A stretch of 64,000 nt of DNA from Cytobacillus firmus (GTDB lineage: Bacteria > Bacillota > Bacilli > Bacillales > Cytobacillaceae), in the NCBI RefSeq assembly GCF_023612095.1, contig NZ_CP086235.1, positions 4,158,501-4,222,500 of the forward strand, given 5' to 3'. The notes beneath the pieces were generated by a model. That model saw only the letters and a program-made list of their open reading frames with translations, ran no database searches and was not told the origin of the DNA. Positions 9,369-18,920 of this stretch are shown piece by piece. The number at the start of each line of letters is the position of its first letter. Within the stretch, counting starts at the first letter, position 1. Made by a program: the position numbers and the translations under genes.

Positions 9369-10472
9369 CTATTTAACCGCCAATGCACGCTTGCCCATGG
9401 CATTGTAGATCTTAATGAACTTCTCTTTTGGCATTTTAACATCTTTTTTAACAGCTTCACTGTCATTAAAATAAACATAATCGGCATCCACACCGGTTAC
9501 GACAATACAGTGCAGAGGTGTCGGTGCACTGATTGTTTTGCCGGCAGGCGTTTTCCAGGTTCTTTTATTCGGCATTTCATGGCTGATTGTAAACCATGCC
9601 AGGACAGGGTTACCCTCTGAAACAGCCTTTTCTATTTCTGAGAAATCTTTTCCGGTCAGATTTACACCGCCTGGACGATACTGGTCAAGCAGCTTTTTCA
9701 ACGGCCCCGGGTTTATCGTATGGCCGTTGCCAAAAGGTGTTCCAACGAACCCGACATCAGGGTCCCCCCAGGTTTTAATCGACCCGTCTGCATTTCTTAC
9801 CAGCTTGGTTGAGTCATATGGCATCTTTTTTGCCAGTGTGGTTTTGCTGACGTTCACTCCATAAAATTTCAGTGCCATTGCAAGGGAAGTGACTTCACAT
9901 CCGCTTGGCAGCTCCGGCCGCTGGGCAATGAGCGGCACATTAATCTTGGACAGGCGGGCATCACTGGCTTTCACATAATCACCGCTGACATAACCCGTTC
10001 CGCCATTGTAGGAAATTTTATACCAGCCATTGCTTTCCTTATGTATAACATTCAATACAGATCCGTTCTTCAAGGACCCTATTTTCCCATAATTTGTACC
10101 CGGACCTTTCCGGACATTTAATGACGTAGCATCCACCCGGTAAAGCTTTTCACTTGTTTTGACATACTGGCCGCTGACATAGCCTGTTTTGCCATTGTAG
10201 TTAATTTTGTACCAGCCGTTTGCAAGTCGTTCAATCGCCTGAATACTGCTTCCTTGGGCCAGGCTCCCAATCCGGCTGTAATTTGTTCCCGGACCGGAAC
10301 GGACATTCAGACTGGTTGCATCCACTGTGTAAGTAGCGGAAGCCGCTTCTGCCACTGCCTCGTTTGAAAAGCTCGGAATTGACGGCGACAAGACTCCTCC
10401 TGCCAAAATAGCTGCAGCAACAGTCCCTTTTAATATAGCTCTGTTTCCATATGAACCTCTTAAGATTGCCAT
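9369..10472 (-). CDS. Secreted SH3-domain C39-like cysteine peptidase
   Basis: The protein has 367 residues. A long N-terminal export signal (basic start, hydrophobic segment ILKGTVAAAILAGGVLS, cut after about residue 43) is followed by two bacterial SH3 domains (about 46-108 and 110-168), each with SLNVR(S/K)GPGTNY and GYVSG(Q/D)YVK. A C39_2 peptidase domain follows. Its likely catalytic residues are Cys in LPSGCEVTSLAM, His in PLHCIVVTG and Asp in YFNDSE. SH3 domains probably hold it to the cell wall; the substrate is unknown. It is monocistronic. Confidence 0.9.
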   Translation of the reverse strand: MAILRGSYGNRAILKGTVAAAILAGGVLSPSIPSFSNEAVAEAASATYTVDATSLNVRSGPGTNYSRIGSLAQGSSIQAIERLANGWYKINYNGKTGYVSGQYVKTSEKLYRVDATSLNVRKGPGTNYGKIGSLKNGSVLNVIHKESNGWYKISYNGGTGYVSGDYVKASDARLSKINVPLIAQRPELPSGCEVTSLAMALKFYGVNVSKTTLAKKMPYDSTKLVRNADGSIKTWGDPDVGFVGTPFGNGHTINPGPLKKLLDQYRPGGVNLTGKDFSEIEKAVSEGNPVLAWFTISHEMPNKRTWKTPAGKTISAPTPLHCIVVTGVDADYVYFNDSEAVKKDVKMPKEKFIKIYNAMGKRALAVK

Positions 10473-10729
10473 ATACTTTCCTCCATATCCTTAAATCGAT
10501 TCTGTCGAATTTTGCGGACTACTCTAAAAATAAAGATTCGTAAACTTCAAGTCTACCTCTTTGGGACTGGAAAAATTTTATTGATTCTAATGAATCAGTT
10601 TTTATTTGCTTATTTAGCAGAGTCAGTATATTTGGCATCTGTATATATTCCTTTTTGAAAATGTTTATTTATAAAAAATGCAGGGAATAAGCTCTTGTAC
10701 TAATTTATTTACATCTTGGAGGAAGCATA

Positions 10730-12643
10730 ATGAATAAGCACTATTTTTATATAGTTATTTTATTAATAGGATCGATTGTATTTCCTTCCTCAGGATATGC
10801 AGAGCATTTGATTGGGAAGGAAAATAAGGTTGTGGTGATTTCCTTTGATGGAATGAGAAACGATCTGACAAAAGAGTTTGTAAAGGACGGCAAGCTTCCT
10901 CATATTAAGTCACTTATGGAGAACGGAGTGGCCGCCAAGGATTCCAAAACCGTAACCCCCTCGCTGACCGCACCATCACATGCGGCCATTGCTTCAGGTG
11001 CCGCTCCATCAGAAACCGGCATGGTCAGCAATAAATGGCAGGATCCCACCAAGGAATTGGCCAATGGAGAAAGCGCTTTTCATCAGCCGCTTGATAAAAG
11101 CCCGCTTTGGGCAGAAGCCAAAAAGAATGGTAAAACAACGGCCACTGTGCTGTTTCCCGGATCAAACCCTGATGCAGGCGAACAGGCTGATTATGCAGTT
11201 TATTATGGTGAAACCTGGGCAGAGAGCTCACTGGATAAGCTTCAGTTCAAAAAAACAGAGAGCTGGAAGCACACCGAAAAAAGCTTTAGCCCTGTGAAGG
11301 AATCTATAGTGAAGCTGCCATTGAAAAAAGCAAAGAATAAAGAGATTTACATTTTAGCTTTAGACACTTCGGATGATGGAAAAACCAACTATAACCGCTT
11401 CATTTTTTCAAAAAACCGTTCGGCAGACTCCAAAGATGTTATCGTCAATGCCAATGAGTGGGGATCAATCCCTGTTGAAGCGGACGGTGAATCTGCAGGA
11501 TTTTGGTTTAAGCTGAAGACTGATGCCAGCCTTGAGAAAGCGAGCATTTACCGGACTGCTGTTACATCAGCACTCATTGAAGGTCCGGAAGGGTTTGAAG
11601 AGGAGCTGCTATCGGAATTCGGCTTTTTCCCCGTTCAGGATGATACAGAGGCTTTTGAAAAAAAGTGGATTACACGGGAAGAGTACGAAGAAATCGGTTC
11701 GCGTTTTGTACACTGGGCAACTGATGTGTCTCTTTATATTAAAGAAAAATACCAGCCCGATCTGCTGATGTTTTATACACCTCAGATTGATTATGAATCA
11801 CATCATTTCCTGCTGACTGATCCGCGGCAGCCCGGGTACTCAGAGGAAAATTCCAAAAGACATTCGAAATACATTGAATGGGCCTATAAGCTTGCAGATA
11901 ATGTCGTGGGACAGACGATGGACAGCCTTAGCGAAGAAGACCACCTTCTTGTGGTATCTGATCACGGCATGGAGCCAGTCCACACCATTCTTGCTCCAAA
12001 CACACTTCTGAAAGAAGCAGGTCTTTTAAAAACAGATAAAAAAGGCAAAGTGGATGAGGAGAACTCCAAAGCAATGGCTGTAGCCAGCGGGTCAGCTGCC
12101 CAAATATATCTGAATGAAAACCTCACCAAAAGAGAAAAGGAAAAGGCTGCAGACCAAGTAGTGAAGCTCTTTAGCGAATATAAAATCAAACCCAAATTTA
12201 AGACAAAAATTCTAAAGGGCTATTTAGGTGAAGCCGGTGGTTTTCTCGCCGAAGGAAAGTTCAGCCAATTTAATCAAACGGCAAAGCAATTTTCCAATTA
12301 CCTTTTCAGGAAACAAGAAAAGCCTTATCAGATTGCCTATGATAACAATAAAGAGAATAAGCACCCTAACCAGGGAGACATATTGCTGCTTGGTGCAAGT
12401 GGCTATATGATGGGCAGCAGCTTAACAGGCCCCCAAATGCCGGCAATAGAACTTGGCAGCCATGGCGGCAATCCTGACCGGAAAGAACTCAAGGCGGTAT
12501 TCTTTGCACAGGGTCCTTCTTTTAAAAGTAACAGCGGAATTGGTTCGATTACCACACTGGATATCGCCCCGACCGTTTATAAACTGCTGGAGATACCTGC
12601 TCCTGACTTTTTGGAGGGTGAAGTTCTGAAAGATGCATTTTAA
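10730..12643 (+). CDS. Secreted alkaline-phosphatase-superfamily phosphodiesterase
   Basis: A 637-residue exported enzyme of the type I phosphodiesterase/nucleotide pyrophosphatase group. The signal peptide covers residues 1-24 (ends SSGYA). Metal-site motifs are VISFDGMRND (near 37), the nucleophile Thr in TPSLTAPSHAAIASG (near 80), DYESHH, SDHGME (near 407) and ELGSHGGNPD (near 575). It should hydrolyse phosphodiesters or phosphomonoesters outside the cell; the exact substrate is unclear. GGAGG lies 8 nt before ATG 10730. An insertion domain between the first two metal motifs and DYESHH (about 120-345) is unlike the core and may set specificity. Confidence 0.88.
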   Translation: MNKHYFYIVILLIGSIVFPSSGYAEHLIGKENKVVVISFDGMRNDLTKEFVKDGKLPHIKSLMENGVAAKDSKTVTPSLTAPSHAAIASGAAPSETGMVSNKWQDPTKELANGESAFHQPLDKSPLWAEAKKNGKTTATVLFPGSNPDAGEQADYAVYYGETWAESSLDKLQFKKTESWKHTEKSFSPVKESIVKLPLKKAKNKEIYILALDTSDDGKTNYNRFIFSKNRSADSKDVIVNANEWGSIPVEADGESAGFWFKLKTDASLEKASIYRTAVTSALIEGPEGFEEELLSEFGFFPVQDDTEAFEKKWITREEYEEIGSRFVHWATDVSLYIKEKYQPDLLMFYTPQIDYESHHFLLTDPRQPGYSEENSKRHSKYIEWAYKLADNVVGQTMDSLSEEDHLLVVSDHGMEPVHTILAPNTLLKEAGLLKTDKKGKVDEENSKAMAVASGSAAQIYLNENLTKREKEKAADQVVKLFSEYKIKPKFKTKILKGYLGEAGGFLAEGKFSQFNQTAKQFSNYLFRKQEKPYQIAYDNNKENKHPNQGDILLLGASGYMMGSSLTGPQMPAIELGSHGGNPDRKELKAVFFAQGPSFKSNSGIGSITTLDIAPTVYKLLEIPAPDFLEGEVLKDAF

Positions 12644-12647
12644 TTAA

Positions 12648-12692
12648 AAACACGGCCTTGCTATATGCTGCAAGGCCGTGTTTCATTTTTGA
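12648..12692. terminator. Bidirectional terminator
   Basis: AAACACGGCCTTG at 12648-12660 and CAAGGCCGTGTTT at 12671-12683 form a perfect 13-bp stem, followed by TTTTT on the plus strand and preceded by A-rich sequence. It lies between convergent genes. Confidence 0.9.
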
Positions 12693-12727
12693 AAAAAACC
12701 CACCCCTAATGAGATGAGCAGAACAAA

Positions 12728-14191
12728 CTATATACAATCCAATTCTACAGTTACTGTAGTTCCTTCACCTATAAAACTATCGATAGTCATCAGCCCCTGG
12801 TGTTCCTGTATAATTTTGTTGCTGACCGTGAGCCCCAGACCGATTCCTTTATCTTTTGTTGTATAAAAAGGTGTCCCAAGATGCTTCAGCATTTCATCAT
12901 CAATGCCTGCTCCTTCATCTGCAAAAGCAATCCTTACACGCCCGCGCTCTATTTGCTGCATGCTGATATATACATTTCCGCCATTCGGCATAGCTTCAAT
13001 CGCATTTTTTAAAAAGTTCACAAACACTTGCTTCAGCTGAGGAGGTGAACATAATAGCATGATATCATTCTCACTATGTTTGAGATGAATCTGGACATTA
13101 TGAAGCAGAGCCTGCGGATGAAGCACCTTAATCGTGCTTTCCAGAATGGACATTAAGTTCCCTTTCTCAAACTCGATTGCCTGAGGCTTTGCCAAAGACA
13201 TGAACTCATTGACAATGATATCAATTCGATCCAGCTCTTCCATAATAATGGATAGATAATTATCCTGCTTTTCCTGATTAATGCTTGATTGGAGCAGTTT
13301 TGAAAAACCTTTTAGAGAAGTCAGCGGGTTCCTGATTTCGTGGGCAACCCCTGCTGCAAGCTGTCCGATAATGGAAAGGCGATCCAAATTCCGCAAAACA
13401 GCATCATTATTCACTCTGTCTGTTATGTTTCTGCCTACTGCCACAAATAATTCAATTTCGCCCCTGTCGTTGAAAATAGGGGAAATGCTAGTCTCCACGA
13501 AAACGACATCACCATTTGCCGTATTCACTTTTGTCTCAAGGAGCTGTGGCTCTCCTGTTTCAAGCAGGTTTTGAGAGACTTTGTTAAACTTTTCTCTCTC
13601 TTCCTCGGAATATATGATAGTGGTACAGGACTTCCCCACAAGCTGCACCGGCGAATACCCCAATACATTTTCGTGAGATGGGGATGCATAAATCACCGTT
13701 TGTTCTCTAGTGAAGACCTTGATCATATCTGTTGTATTCTTCGTAATCAAATCGTACAGTTCCCTGGTTTTTCTTAATTCCCTCTCCATGCTTTTAAACT
13801 CTGTCATATCCCGGAATATAGCCAAAACGGCAATGATTTTTCCCTTGGAATTTCTGAAAGGAGAATAGGAAACCGATATATCCAGAATCGAACCATCCTG
13901 ATGATAGCGCTGTGTGATCACATTGCTGTATACCTTCCCAAGCTTGACCAGTTTTATTATCCCCTTCACTTCTTCCGGGTTCTGAAAATCGGTAAACTTC
14001 CTGCCGATAACCTGCGCTTCGGTATAACCAAAAATCACCGTATACATATGATTAACCCTTATAAAACGGTTTTCCATATCTATGATGGCTACCCCATCTG
14101 CCGTACAGTTCAGGAACAAATCAAGCAATTCATCAGGATTGGAATAAATCGATTCACCATCATTACCTAGGATCGGGAAATCATTGACCAT
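12728..14191 (-). CDS. Soluble PAS-domain sensor histidine kinase (sporulation-kinase type)
   Basis: About 487 residues with no membrane segment. Two PAS domains (about 20-130, with GVAIIDMENRFIRVN, and 145-260) precede a HisKA helix with GVAHEIRNPLTSLKGFSK (phospho-His near 284) and a HATPase domain with NFLKNAIEAM, ADEGAGID and GIGLGLTVS. The kinase core closely resembles that of the membrane kinase at 5.6-7.2 kb, so the two are paralogues. No response regulator is adjacent, and a KinA/KinE-like role in Spo0F phosphorylation is likely. ATG 14191 has GGGGTG upstream; an in-frame GTG at 14200 is an alternative start. Confidence 0.9.
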   Translation of the reverse strand: MVNDFPILGNDGESIYSNPDELLDLFLNCTADGVAIIDMENRFIRVNHMYTVIFGYTEAQVIGRKFTDFQNPEEVKGIIKLVKLGKVYSNVITQRYHQDGSILDISVSYSPFRNSKGKIIAVLAIFRDMTEFKSMERELRKTRELYDLITKNTTDMIKVFTREQTVIYASPSHENVLGYSPVQLVGKSCTTIIYSEEEREKFNKVSQNLLETGEPQLLETKVNTANGDVVFVETSISPIFNDRGEIELFVAVGRNITDRVNNDAVLRNLDRLSIIGQLAAGVAHEIRNPLTSLKGFSKLLQSSINQEKQDNYLSIIMEELDRIDIIVNEFMSLAKPQAIEFEKGNLMSILESTIKVLHPQALLHNVQIHLKHSENDIMLLCSPPQLKQVFVNFLKNAIEAMPNGGNVYISMQQIERGRVRIAFADEGAGIDDEMLKHLGTPFYTTKDKGIGLGLTVSNKIIQEHQGLMTIDSFIGEGTTVTVELDCI

Positions 14192-14272
14192 TAACCTCAC
14201 CCCATTAAATAACTCTATAAACTATATTTTACAGAATTATATGAAAAAAAGCATGAGGATTCTTTAGAACTC

Positions 14273-14304
14273 AAAAAAAAGCAGCTTTCCCTCCGGTCAG
14301 CTGC
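14273..14304 (-). terminator. Intrinsic terminator overlapping the rlmCD stop
   Basis: On the minus strand GCAGCT and AGCTGC (6 bp) around a 12-nt loop are followed by eight T residues. The rlmCD TGA (14297-14299) lies within this hairpin. Confidence 0.75.
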
Positions 14305-15679
14305 CCTCTATCCATTCCAATCCCGCGACTGCTTCACAATGCATAGTCTGCGGGAACATGTCCACAGGCTGCACTTCAATGGTTTTATATCCGCCATCTT
14401 CCAAAATACGCAGATCCCTTGCCAATGTTCCCGGATTGCAGGATACATAGACGACTTTCTTTGGCTTCATGCTTAAAATAGTTTTCAAAAGAGCCTCATC
14501 ACAGCCTTTGCGCGGCGGGTCAACGACCAGCACATCTGCTGTGTTCCCTTTTTTGTACCATTCAGGAATTACTTCTTCTGCTTTCCCGACTGCAAATGAA
14601 GCATTTGTCATCCGGTTCAATTCCGCATTCCTCTTCGCATCCTCAATGGCTTCCGGCACGATTTCAACTCCGAACACTTCTTTTGCCTTCTGTGCCAGGA
14701 AAAGAGAAATGGTGCCAATTCCGCAGTATGCATCGATAACCTTTTCTTCTCCGCTCAAATTCGCATATTCCAGTGCCTTATCATATAAAACCTTTGTTTG
14801 CTCTGGATTCACCTGATAAAAGGAGCGGGCGGAAATCGCAAATTGGATATCGCCAATAAAATCATAGATCACTTCTTCGCCCCAGAGAACTCGTGTAACT
14901 TCTCCCATGATCACATTTGTCTTCCGCGAATTCACATTCTGGACGATGGATTTAACACCTTTGATACTTGCTGCAATCTCTTCCACAATCTTTTGCTTAT
15001 TCGGGAGCTCGTTCGTCCTTGTAACAAGGACAATCATCACTTCGCCTGTCACAAGACCATAGCGCGCCATCACGTGGCGGAGCTCACCTTTATGCCTGCC
15101 TTCATCATAAGCTCGGACACCATAGCGACCGCAAATTTCCTTTACCTTTTGAACAACCTCATCATTTTTTTCCTGCTGAATGAGACATTCCTTCATATCG
15201 ATGATCTGGTGGGTGCGCTGCTGGTAAAATCCGCCGATCAGACCGCCTTCCTGCTCGCCAATCGGAACCTGCGCTTTATTTCTGTAGCGCCATGGATTCT
15301 TCATGCCTAGAACCGGATGCACCTTGACGCCCTCTAGTTTACCAATTCTCTCCAGTACATCTCTGACCTGTTTTTCCTTGGCGAGAAGCTGGCCTTCATA
15401 GCTCAGGTGCTGCAGCTGACATCCTCCGCACTCCTTATAAATCGGGCAGGGTGCTTCCACACGGTATGGGCTGCTTTCATAGGTCTCAATCAAGCGCCCA
15501 AACCCATATCCCTTATTCACCTTTATTACTTTGACTTTTGCCCTCTCACCCGGAAGTCCATCGGGCACAAATAACGGGTAGCCGTCAACCTTTGCCACCC
15601 CTGCCCCTTCATGGGTCAAATCCTCAAATGTCACATCTATATAATCATTTTTTTGCACAGGTAATGTTCTGCTCATCAT
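14297..15679 (-). CDS. rlmCD: 23S rRNA (uracil-C5)-methyltransferase RlmCD
   Basis: This SAM-dependent RumA/TrmA-family enzyme makes m5U at U747 and U1939 in the 23S rRNA of Bacillus. The N-terminal TRAM domain spans about residues 5-65. A [4Fe-4S] cluster motif [14 protein letters not shown] lies near 79-92, with a later Cys in MKECLIQQ. The methyltransferase domain has the SAM motif [27 protein letters not shown], and the catalytic Cys in [13 protein letters not shown]. Length 460 matches B. subtilis YefA. The ATG is preceded by AAGGA. It lies between dagK and a kinase gene, close to its B. subtilis context. Confidence 0.95.
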   Translation of the reverse strand: MMSRTLPVQKNDYIDVTFEDLTHEGAGVAKVDGYPLFVPDGLPGERAKVKVIKVNKGYGFGRLIETYESSPYRVEAPCPIYKECGGCQLQHLSYEGQLLAKEKQVRDVLERIGKLEGVKVHPVLGMKNPWRYRNKAQVPIGEQEGGLIGGFYQQRTHQIIDMKECLIQQEKNDEVVQKVKEICGRYGVRAYDEGRHKGELRHVMARYGLVTGEVMIVLVTRTNELPNKQKIVEEIAASIKGVKSIVQNVNSRKTNVIMGEVTRVLWGEEVIYDFIGDIQFAISARSFYQVNPEQTKVLYDKALEYANLSGEEKVIDAYCGIGTISLFLAQKAKEVFGVEIVPEAIEDAKRNAELNRMTNASFAVGKAEEVIPEWYKKGNTADVLVVDPPRKGCDEALLKTILSMKPKKVVYVSCNPGTLARDLRILEDGGYKTIEVQPVDMFPQTMHCEAVAGLEWIEGS

Positions 15680-15769
15680 TTTCTTCCTTTTCAGCTTAAT
15701 TCCGTGACCTATTTTGACTAGACAGATTGTATCACAAAATAGGGTTAAATACGAAATGGATATCTTTCA

Positions 15770-15935
15770 GATCCTTTGCATACCCCTCAGCATGTCTATT
15801 TGCAGAAACGAATCCTGTATTTGCATTTTTCCCAGTCCATTTGCAGGATTCTCCTGTCTATGTGCTCTTTCACACTTCTATTTGCAGTAAAACTTTTCTA
15901 TTTGCATCGTTCACAACTTCTTGTGTTACTGCAAA
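15770..15935. repeat. Degenerate tandem array, 20-21 nt period, core TCTATTTGCA
   Basis: TTTGCA cores start at 15775, 15799, 15820, 15840, 15861 (as TGTGCT), 15881 and 15901. Spacing is 24, 21, 20, 21, 20 and 20 nt, and a weaker unit lies at about 15921. Each core is usually part of TCTATTTGCA(G/T), and the 10-11-nt spacers between cores are unrelated. It lies in the 290-nt spacer between dagK and rlmCD, where I see no gene. Two other arrays with the same period occur in the window. Confidence 0.85.
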
Positions 15936-15970
15936 ATAAAAGCCCGCTCTGTAATAGAGCGGACCTCCTA

Positions 15971-16905
15971 TTATTCATGGGAGCTTTCCCAATCTGTCGG
16001 GCGGTCTTCCTCACGAATCTGATCGATAGGAACAAATACTTCCAAATGCCTGTACAGATTTACGAATTCGGCAGGAAGAAGCCCGCCAAATTCACCGTCA
16101 AGATTGAGCTGTACCTTCTCTTTGGATTGCACTTTAATGCGGTTTGCCTGCGTGTAGATGACATTCGGATCCTTTACATGCTCCCCCGAACTGCCATTGT
16201 CGCGATCCGGATAAAATCGGCGAGATTGGTTTTCTTTAAGATCAGCAGGGAGAATAGTCCGTCATTAATACAGGAATCCGGCGCAAGTTTTTCAAAACCG
16301 CCGACTGAATTTGTCAGACCGACAAGGAAAAGCATGGCTTCACCCTCAAAGATTTTCCCGTCAAACTCAATGCTGACTTCAGTTGAACGGAAGGAAGGCA
16401 GCATTTCAATTCCCTTAAGGTAATAGGCAAGCTGGCCAATCATGGTTTTAAGCTTGCTTGGCACCTCGTAAGTCAGCTCTGTCAGCCTTCCTCCGCCAGC
16501 GATATTAATAAAATATTTATCATTAATGCGGCCAATATCAACAGGAATGGTATCCCCTTTTACAATAATATCCGCTGCCGCTTCCACATCTCTTGGAATA
16601 TGGAGTGCACGGGCAAAATCATTAGTTGTGCCCATTGGGATAATGCCGAGGCGCGGACGGTAATCCTGTTCAGCGAGTCCATTTACAACCTCGTTAATCG
16701 TGCCGTCACCGCCTGCTGCAACGACCAGGTCGAATCTGCGTTCAACAGCTGTCCGGGCAGCTTTAATGGCATCCCCTTCACCTGTGGTAGCATGGCATGA
16801 CGTTTCATAGCCAGCTGTCTCCAATTTCTGCAAAACCTCTGCTAAATGTCTTTTAAAAATTTCCCGGCCTGAAGTCGGGTTATAAATAATTCTTGCTCTT
16901 TTCAT
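15971..16905 (-). CDS. dagK: Diacylglycerol kinase DagK, frame broken by a 1-nt deletion
   Basis: This soluble DgkB-type kinase phosphorylates diacylglycerol, recycling the lipid released by lipoteichoic acid synthesis. The N-terminal motif VAAGGDGTINEVVNGLA (near residues 61-77) is diagnostic. The open frame stops at 16174 after 243 residues. Inserting one G in the G run (plus-strand CCCCC, 16183-16187) restores AVRGEHVKDPNVIYTQANR and continues to TAA at 15971, giving about 311 residues, the family length. DgkB is essential in B. subtilis, so a true knockout is unlikely and a sequencing error is the best explanation. Confidence 0.9.
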
Positions 16906-17064
16906 AGCCCATCATCCTATTATTGAAATATCTAAACTTAATACTTTTCATTCCATCTTTTTACATCATAGCGAATAGTCCGCGGCTTAGCAATTTTCAC
17001 AGCTAACCGTTTCTATTCTATTCACTTCCTGGTGTTTTCACAAGTGGACAGATGCACAAATGAA

Positions 17065-17157
17065 TTATACCCTCATTAAGCAAAAAAGTATCGTAATTAA
17101 GTTATATTTCTTGGCCAGGTGCTTCAAATCAGCATTATCCAGGATGAGGTTAAGCAT
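17065..17157 (-). CDS. Possible 30-aa ORF coupled to the TetR gene (doubtful)
   Basis: The TAA of the TetR-family gene overlaps an ATG (TAATG, 17155-17159) that opens a 30-codon frame, MLNLILDNADLKHL and on, ending at 17065. The stop-start overlap would allow translational coupling. The nearby AGGAG is only 2 nt from the ATG, and the product matches nothing I know. It may be a chance frame or the remnant of a lost downstream gene. Confidence 0.2.
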   Translation of the reverse strand: MLNLILDNADLKHLAKKYNLITILFCLMRV

Positions 17158-17774
17158 TACTCCTGTTTGAGGTCCTGCAAAACAAGGCTCTTAACGTAGT
17201 CAATAATGGTTCTATATGGATATTCTTCATTAATTACTCTATGAAGCATTGCCCCGTCCATAAAAGTCCAAAACAATCCTGCTACATGGTTTGGATCTGC
17301 ATCGGAACGGAATTCCCCGGTGTTCTGTCCTTCCTCCATAATATCTGTTATCAGCTTTAAAAAGAACTTCTTTCCACGCTCATTCAGGATTCGATTCAGG
17401 TTCTCATCTCTTGAGGAATGCAGCGTAAATTCCAGCTGCACAGTTATTCTATCTTTCCGTTCCTGGCTGAATGGGCTCATATCCCTGTACAAGTCAAACA
17501 GGTATTCAAGTTTCTCTTCTGCGGAGGAGAACATCGATATTTTCTCTGCAAGTCTTGCATTAGCTGATTCTGTCTGCTCATTCAACAGCTCCAGATAGAT
17601 TTCTTCCTTGCTTTTAAAATAATTATAGATAGCTCCCTTGCTGATTCCTGAATAAGCGACAATATCATCTATGGTCGCTGCCTGAAATCCTTTTTTGGCA
17701 AAGCAGGCCAAGGCGCCCGACAGGATCTCTTTCTTTTTTTTCCGTTTATATTCCTCTGATACGATTGGCGGCAA
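17157..17774 (-). CDS. TetR/AcrR-family transcriptional regulator
   Basis: A 205-residue dimeric repressor. The N-terminal HTH (residues 13-60) has the typical GFQAATIDDIVAYSGISKGAIYNYFKSKEEI. The C-terminal helical ligand domain includes GLFWTFMDGAMLHRVI near 168. The closest B. subtilis type is YfiR-like, but the ligand and targets are unknown. The start is TTG 17774, chosen because GGAGGGA lies 7 nt upstream and the product then begins MPPIVSEEYKRKKK. The small gene at 17824-18081 lies 50 nt upstream on the same strand and may be cotranscribed. Confidence 0.9.
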   Translation of the reverse strand: MPPIVSEEYKRKKKKEILSGALACFAKKGFQAATIDDIVAYSGISKGAIYNYFKSKEEIYLELLNEQTESANARLAEKISMFSSAEEKLEYLFDLYRDMSPFSQERKDRITVQLEFTLHSSRDENLNRILNERGKKFFLKLITDIMEEGQNTGEFRSDADPNHVAGLFWTFMDGAMLHRVINEEYPYRTIIDYVKSLVLQDLKQE

Positions 17775-17823
17775 TTCTGTCCCTCCAAGGCATTTGATTT
17801 ATTCTCTTTTAGTTATTAATTTA

Positions 17824-18081
17824 TCAGCAGCACTTCCGGCTGATTTCACTACTTTTCAGAATTTCTTCTGAATACAGGCTGGCATGTTCACTCGTGATTT
17901 CCGTATTTTCCTCAGCCAATCCCGCTTTTATCAAGTCTTCTTTCATTTTAGCGAGAAATAAATCTCTGATAGCTGCTGAACGGCACGGCTGCATTTGCGC
18001 TGCCAAATCCCAAATCCATTGCTCAAGATGTACACTCTTGCTCTTTTTTTGCATTTCCTGCGGAACCTGCCTTCTTCCCAT
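17824..18081 (-). CDS. Small hypothetical protein (85 aa)
   Basis: I do not recognise this protein. It starts MGRRQVPQEMQKKSKSV, is predicted helical and soluble, has a WIWDLAAQMQPCRSAAIRDLF segment in two parts near 23-43, and ends in a Cys pair (SRKCC). ATG 18081 was chosen because GGGGAG lies 8 nt upstream; GTG 18090 is an in-frame alternative without usable spacing. It lies 50 nt upstream of the TetR gene on the same strand, so the two may form an operon. Confidence 0.65.
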   Translation of the reverse strand: MGRRQVPQEMQKKSKSVHLEQWIWDLAAQMQPCRSAAIRDLFLAKMKEDLIKAGLAEENTEITSEHASLYSEEILKSSEISRKCC

Positions 18082-18198
18082 ATCTCCCACTCCCCAGGTA
18101 TTGTATTAAAATAAACTGATTGGTCTTTTTATTGTAAGTAACTTTATATGAATTTTCAAATTTTTTCATTTAAAAAAACTCCTAACTTCCGTTAAGAG

Positions 18199-18557
18199 TT
18201 ACTCCTGATCTATTTGATTTTTCTCCCGGTACATGGTTACTAATCCCCCAATGAGCATAAAGCCGGCAAAGGCAAGAGGAAACCAGCGCTCAAACAAAGA
18301 GCCTTTAGTTGGCAGCCCACTCTGTTCCTTAGAAGCTTCTTCGGGAATTTCGCCTGTAATCTGAGCCATGACAAGAGTTGTAAAGTCCTCTTCCCCGGCA
18401 TTGCCGGCAAAGAGTCCTCCTCCTCGTCCATCGCTTCAAGGTACACTTCCAGACATTGATCACATATATATAGATGATTTTCATAGAGTTCACGCTCAGG
18501 TTCAGAAAGTTCATTTTTTGCATATTTCCGCCATTCCTCCAATGAAAAATGCTCCAT
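18199..18557 (-). CDS. Zinc-finger anti-sigma-like membrane protein, frame broken by a 1-nt deletion
   Basis: The start ATG 18557 follows GGAAGGAGATGA. The N-terminal domain has the zinc-binding anti-sigma pattern H-x3-C-x2-C (ENHLYICDQCLEVYLEAM, near residues 26-43). The open frame goes off after AMPG. Adding one G at the CCCC run 18393-18396 restores GEEDFTTLVMAQITGEIP and a single transmembrane helix (WFPLAFAGFMLIGGLVTMY), ending at TAA 18199; total about 119 residues. The layout of cytosolic zinc finger plus one membrane helix is that of anti-sigma factors for ECF sigma factors, yet no sigma factor gene is adjacent. Function is inferred from domain layout. Confidence 0.75.
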
Positions 18558-18920
18558 GAAAATCATCTCCTTCCAAAGTTCCTTACAGGTTGTGCTTTGA
18601 AACACAAATAATATCCTGCAGGGTATTATTTTTATCAAACATATCCTTATAACTATTCGAATTACATGTTATCTTTTTGAGTGCCGAAACAATCATAATT
18701 TAGAGAATGGAATAATTCAATACCTTACTTATAATAATCTCTCACTAAATAAGTTACAGAATTTTCTATTCTGGATAATGATTAATTCTCCCTCTTCACT
18801 AAACCATTATATGGTAAACTGTAAGCGATGACTACATGCAGAGGAGGCTAGTAAAAATTTTTCAAATAATGGACAACTCTAATTAACAACTGAATATATT
18901 GATGAAAAAGGATGAATACG
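18558..18920. other. AT-rich divergent spacer between the zinc-finger gene and plsY
   Basis: There is no gene in this stretch. It should hold both promoters, but I see no convincing -35/-10 pair. A small palindrome, CAGAAT-TTTCT-ATTCTG, lies at 18757-18773. A GAGGAGG at 18841-18847 looks like a ribosome site but has no start codon at useful distance; only MDNSN could be read from ATG 18874. Confidence 0.5.

Noticed and set aside
14200..14200. GTG 14200 as start of the soluble kinase
   Set aside because: ATG 14191 has the better placed GGGGTG; the GTG would overlap that site. Not excluded.
15776..16423. 215-codon plus-strand ORF opposite dagK
   Set aside because: It spans the repeat array and the antisense of the dagK C-terminal region, which reads as a clear DagK continuation on the minus strand.
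18558..18638. Longer start (27 extra residues) for the zinc-finger protein
   Set aside because: The strong GGAAGGAG lies inside that extension, directly before ATG 18557.
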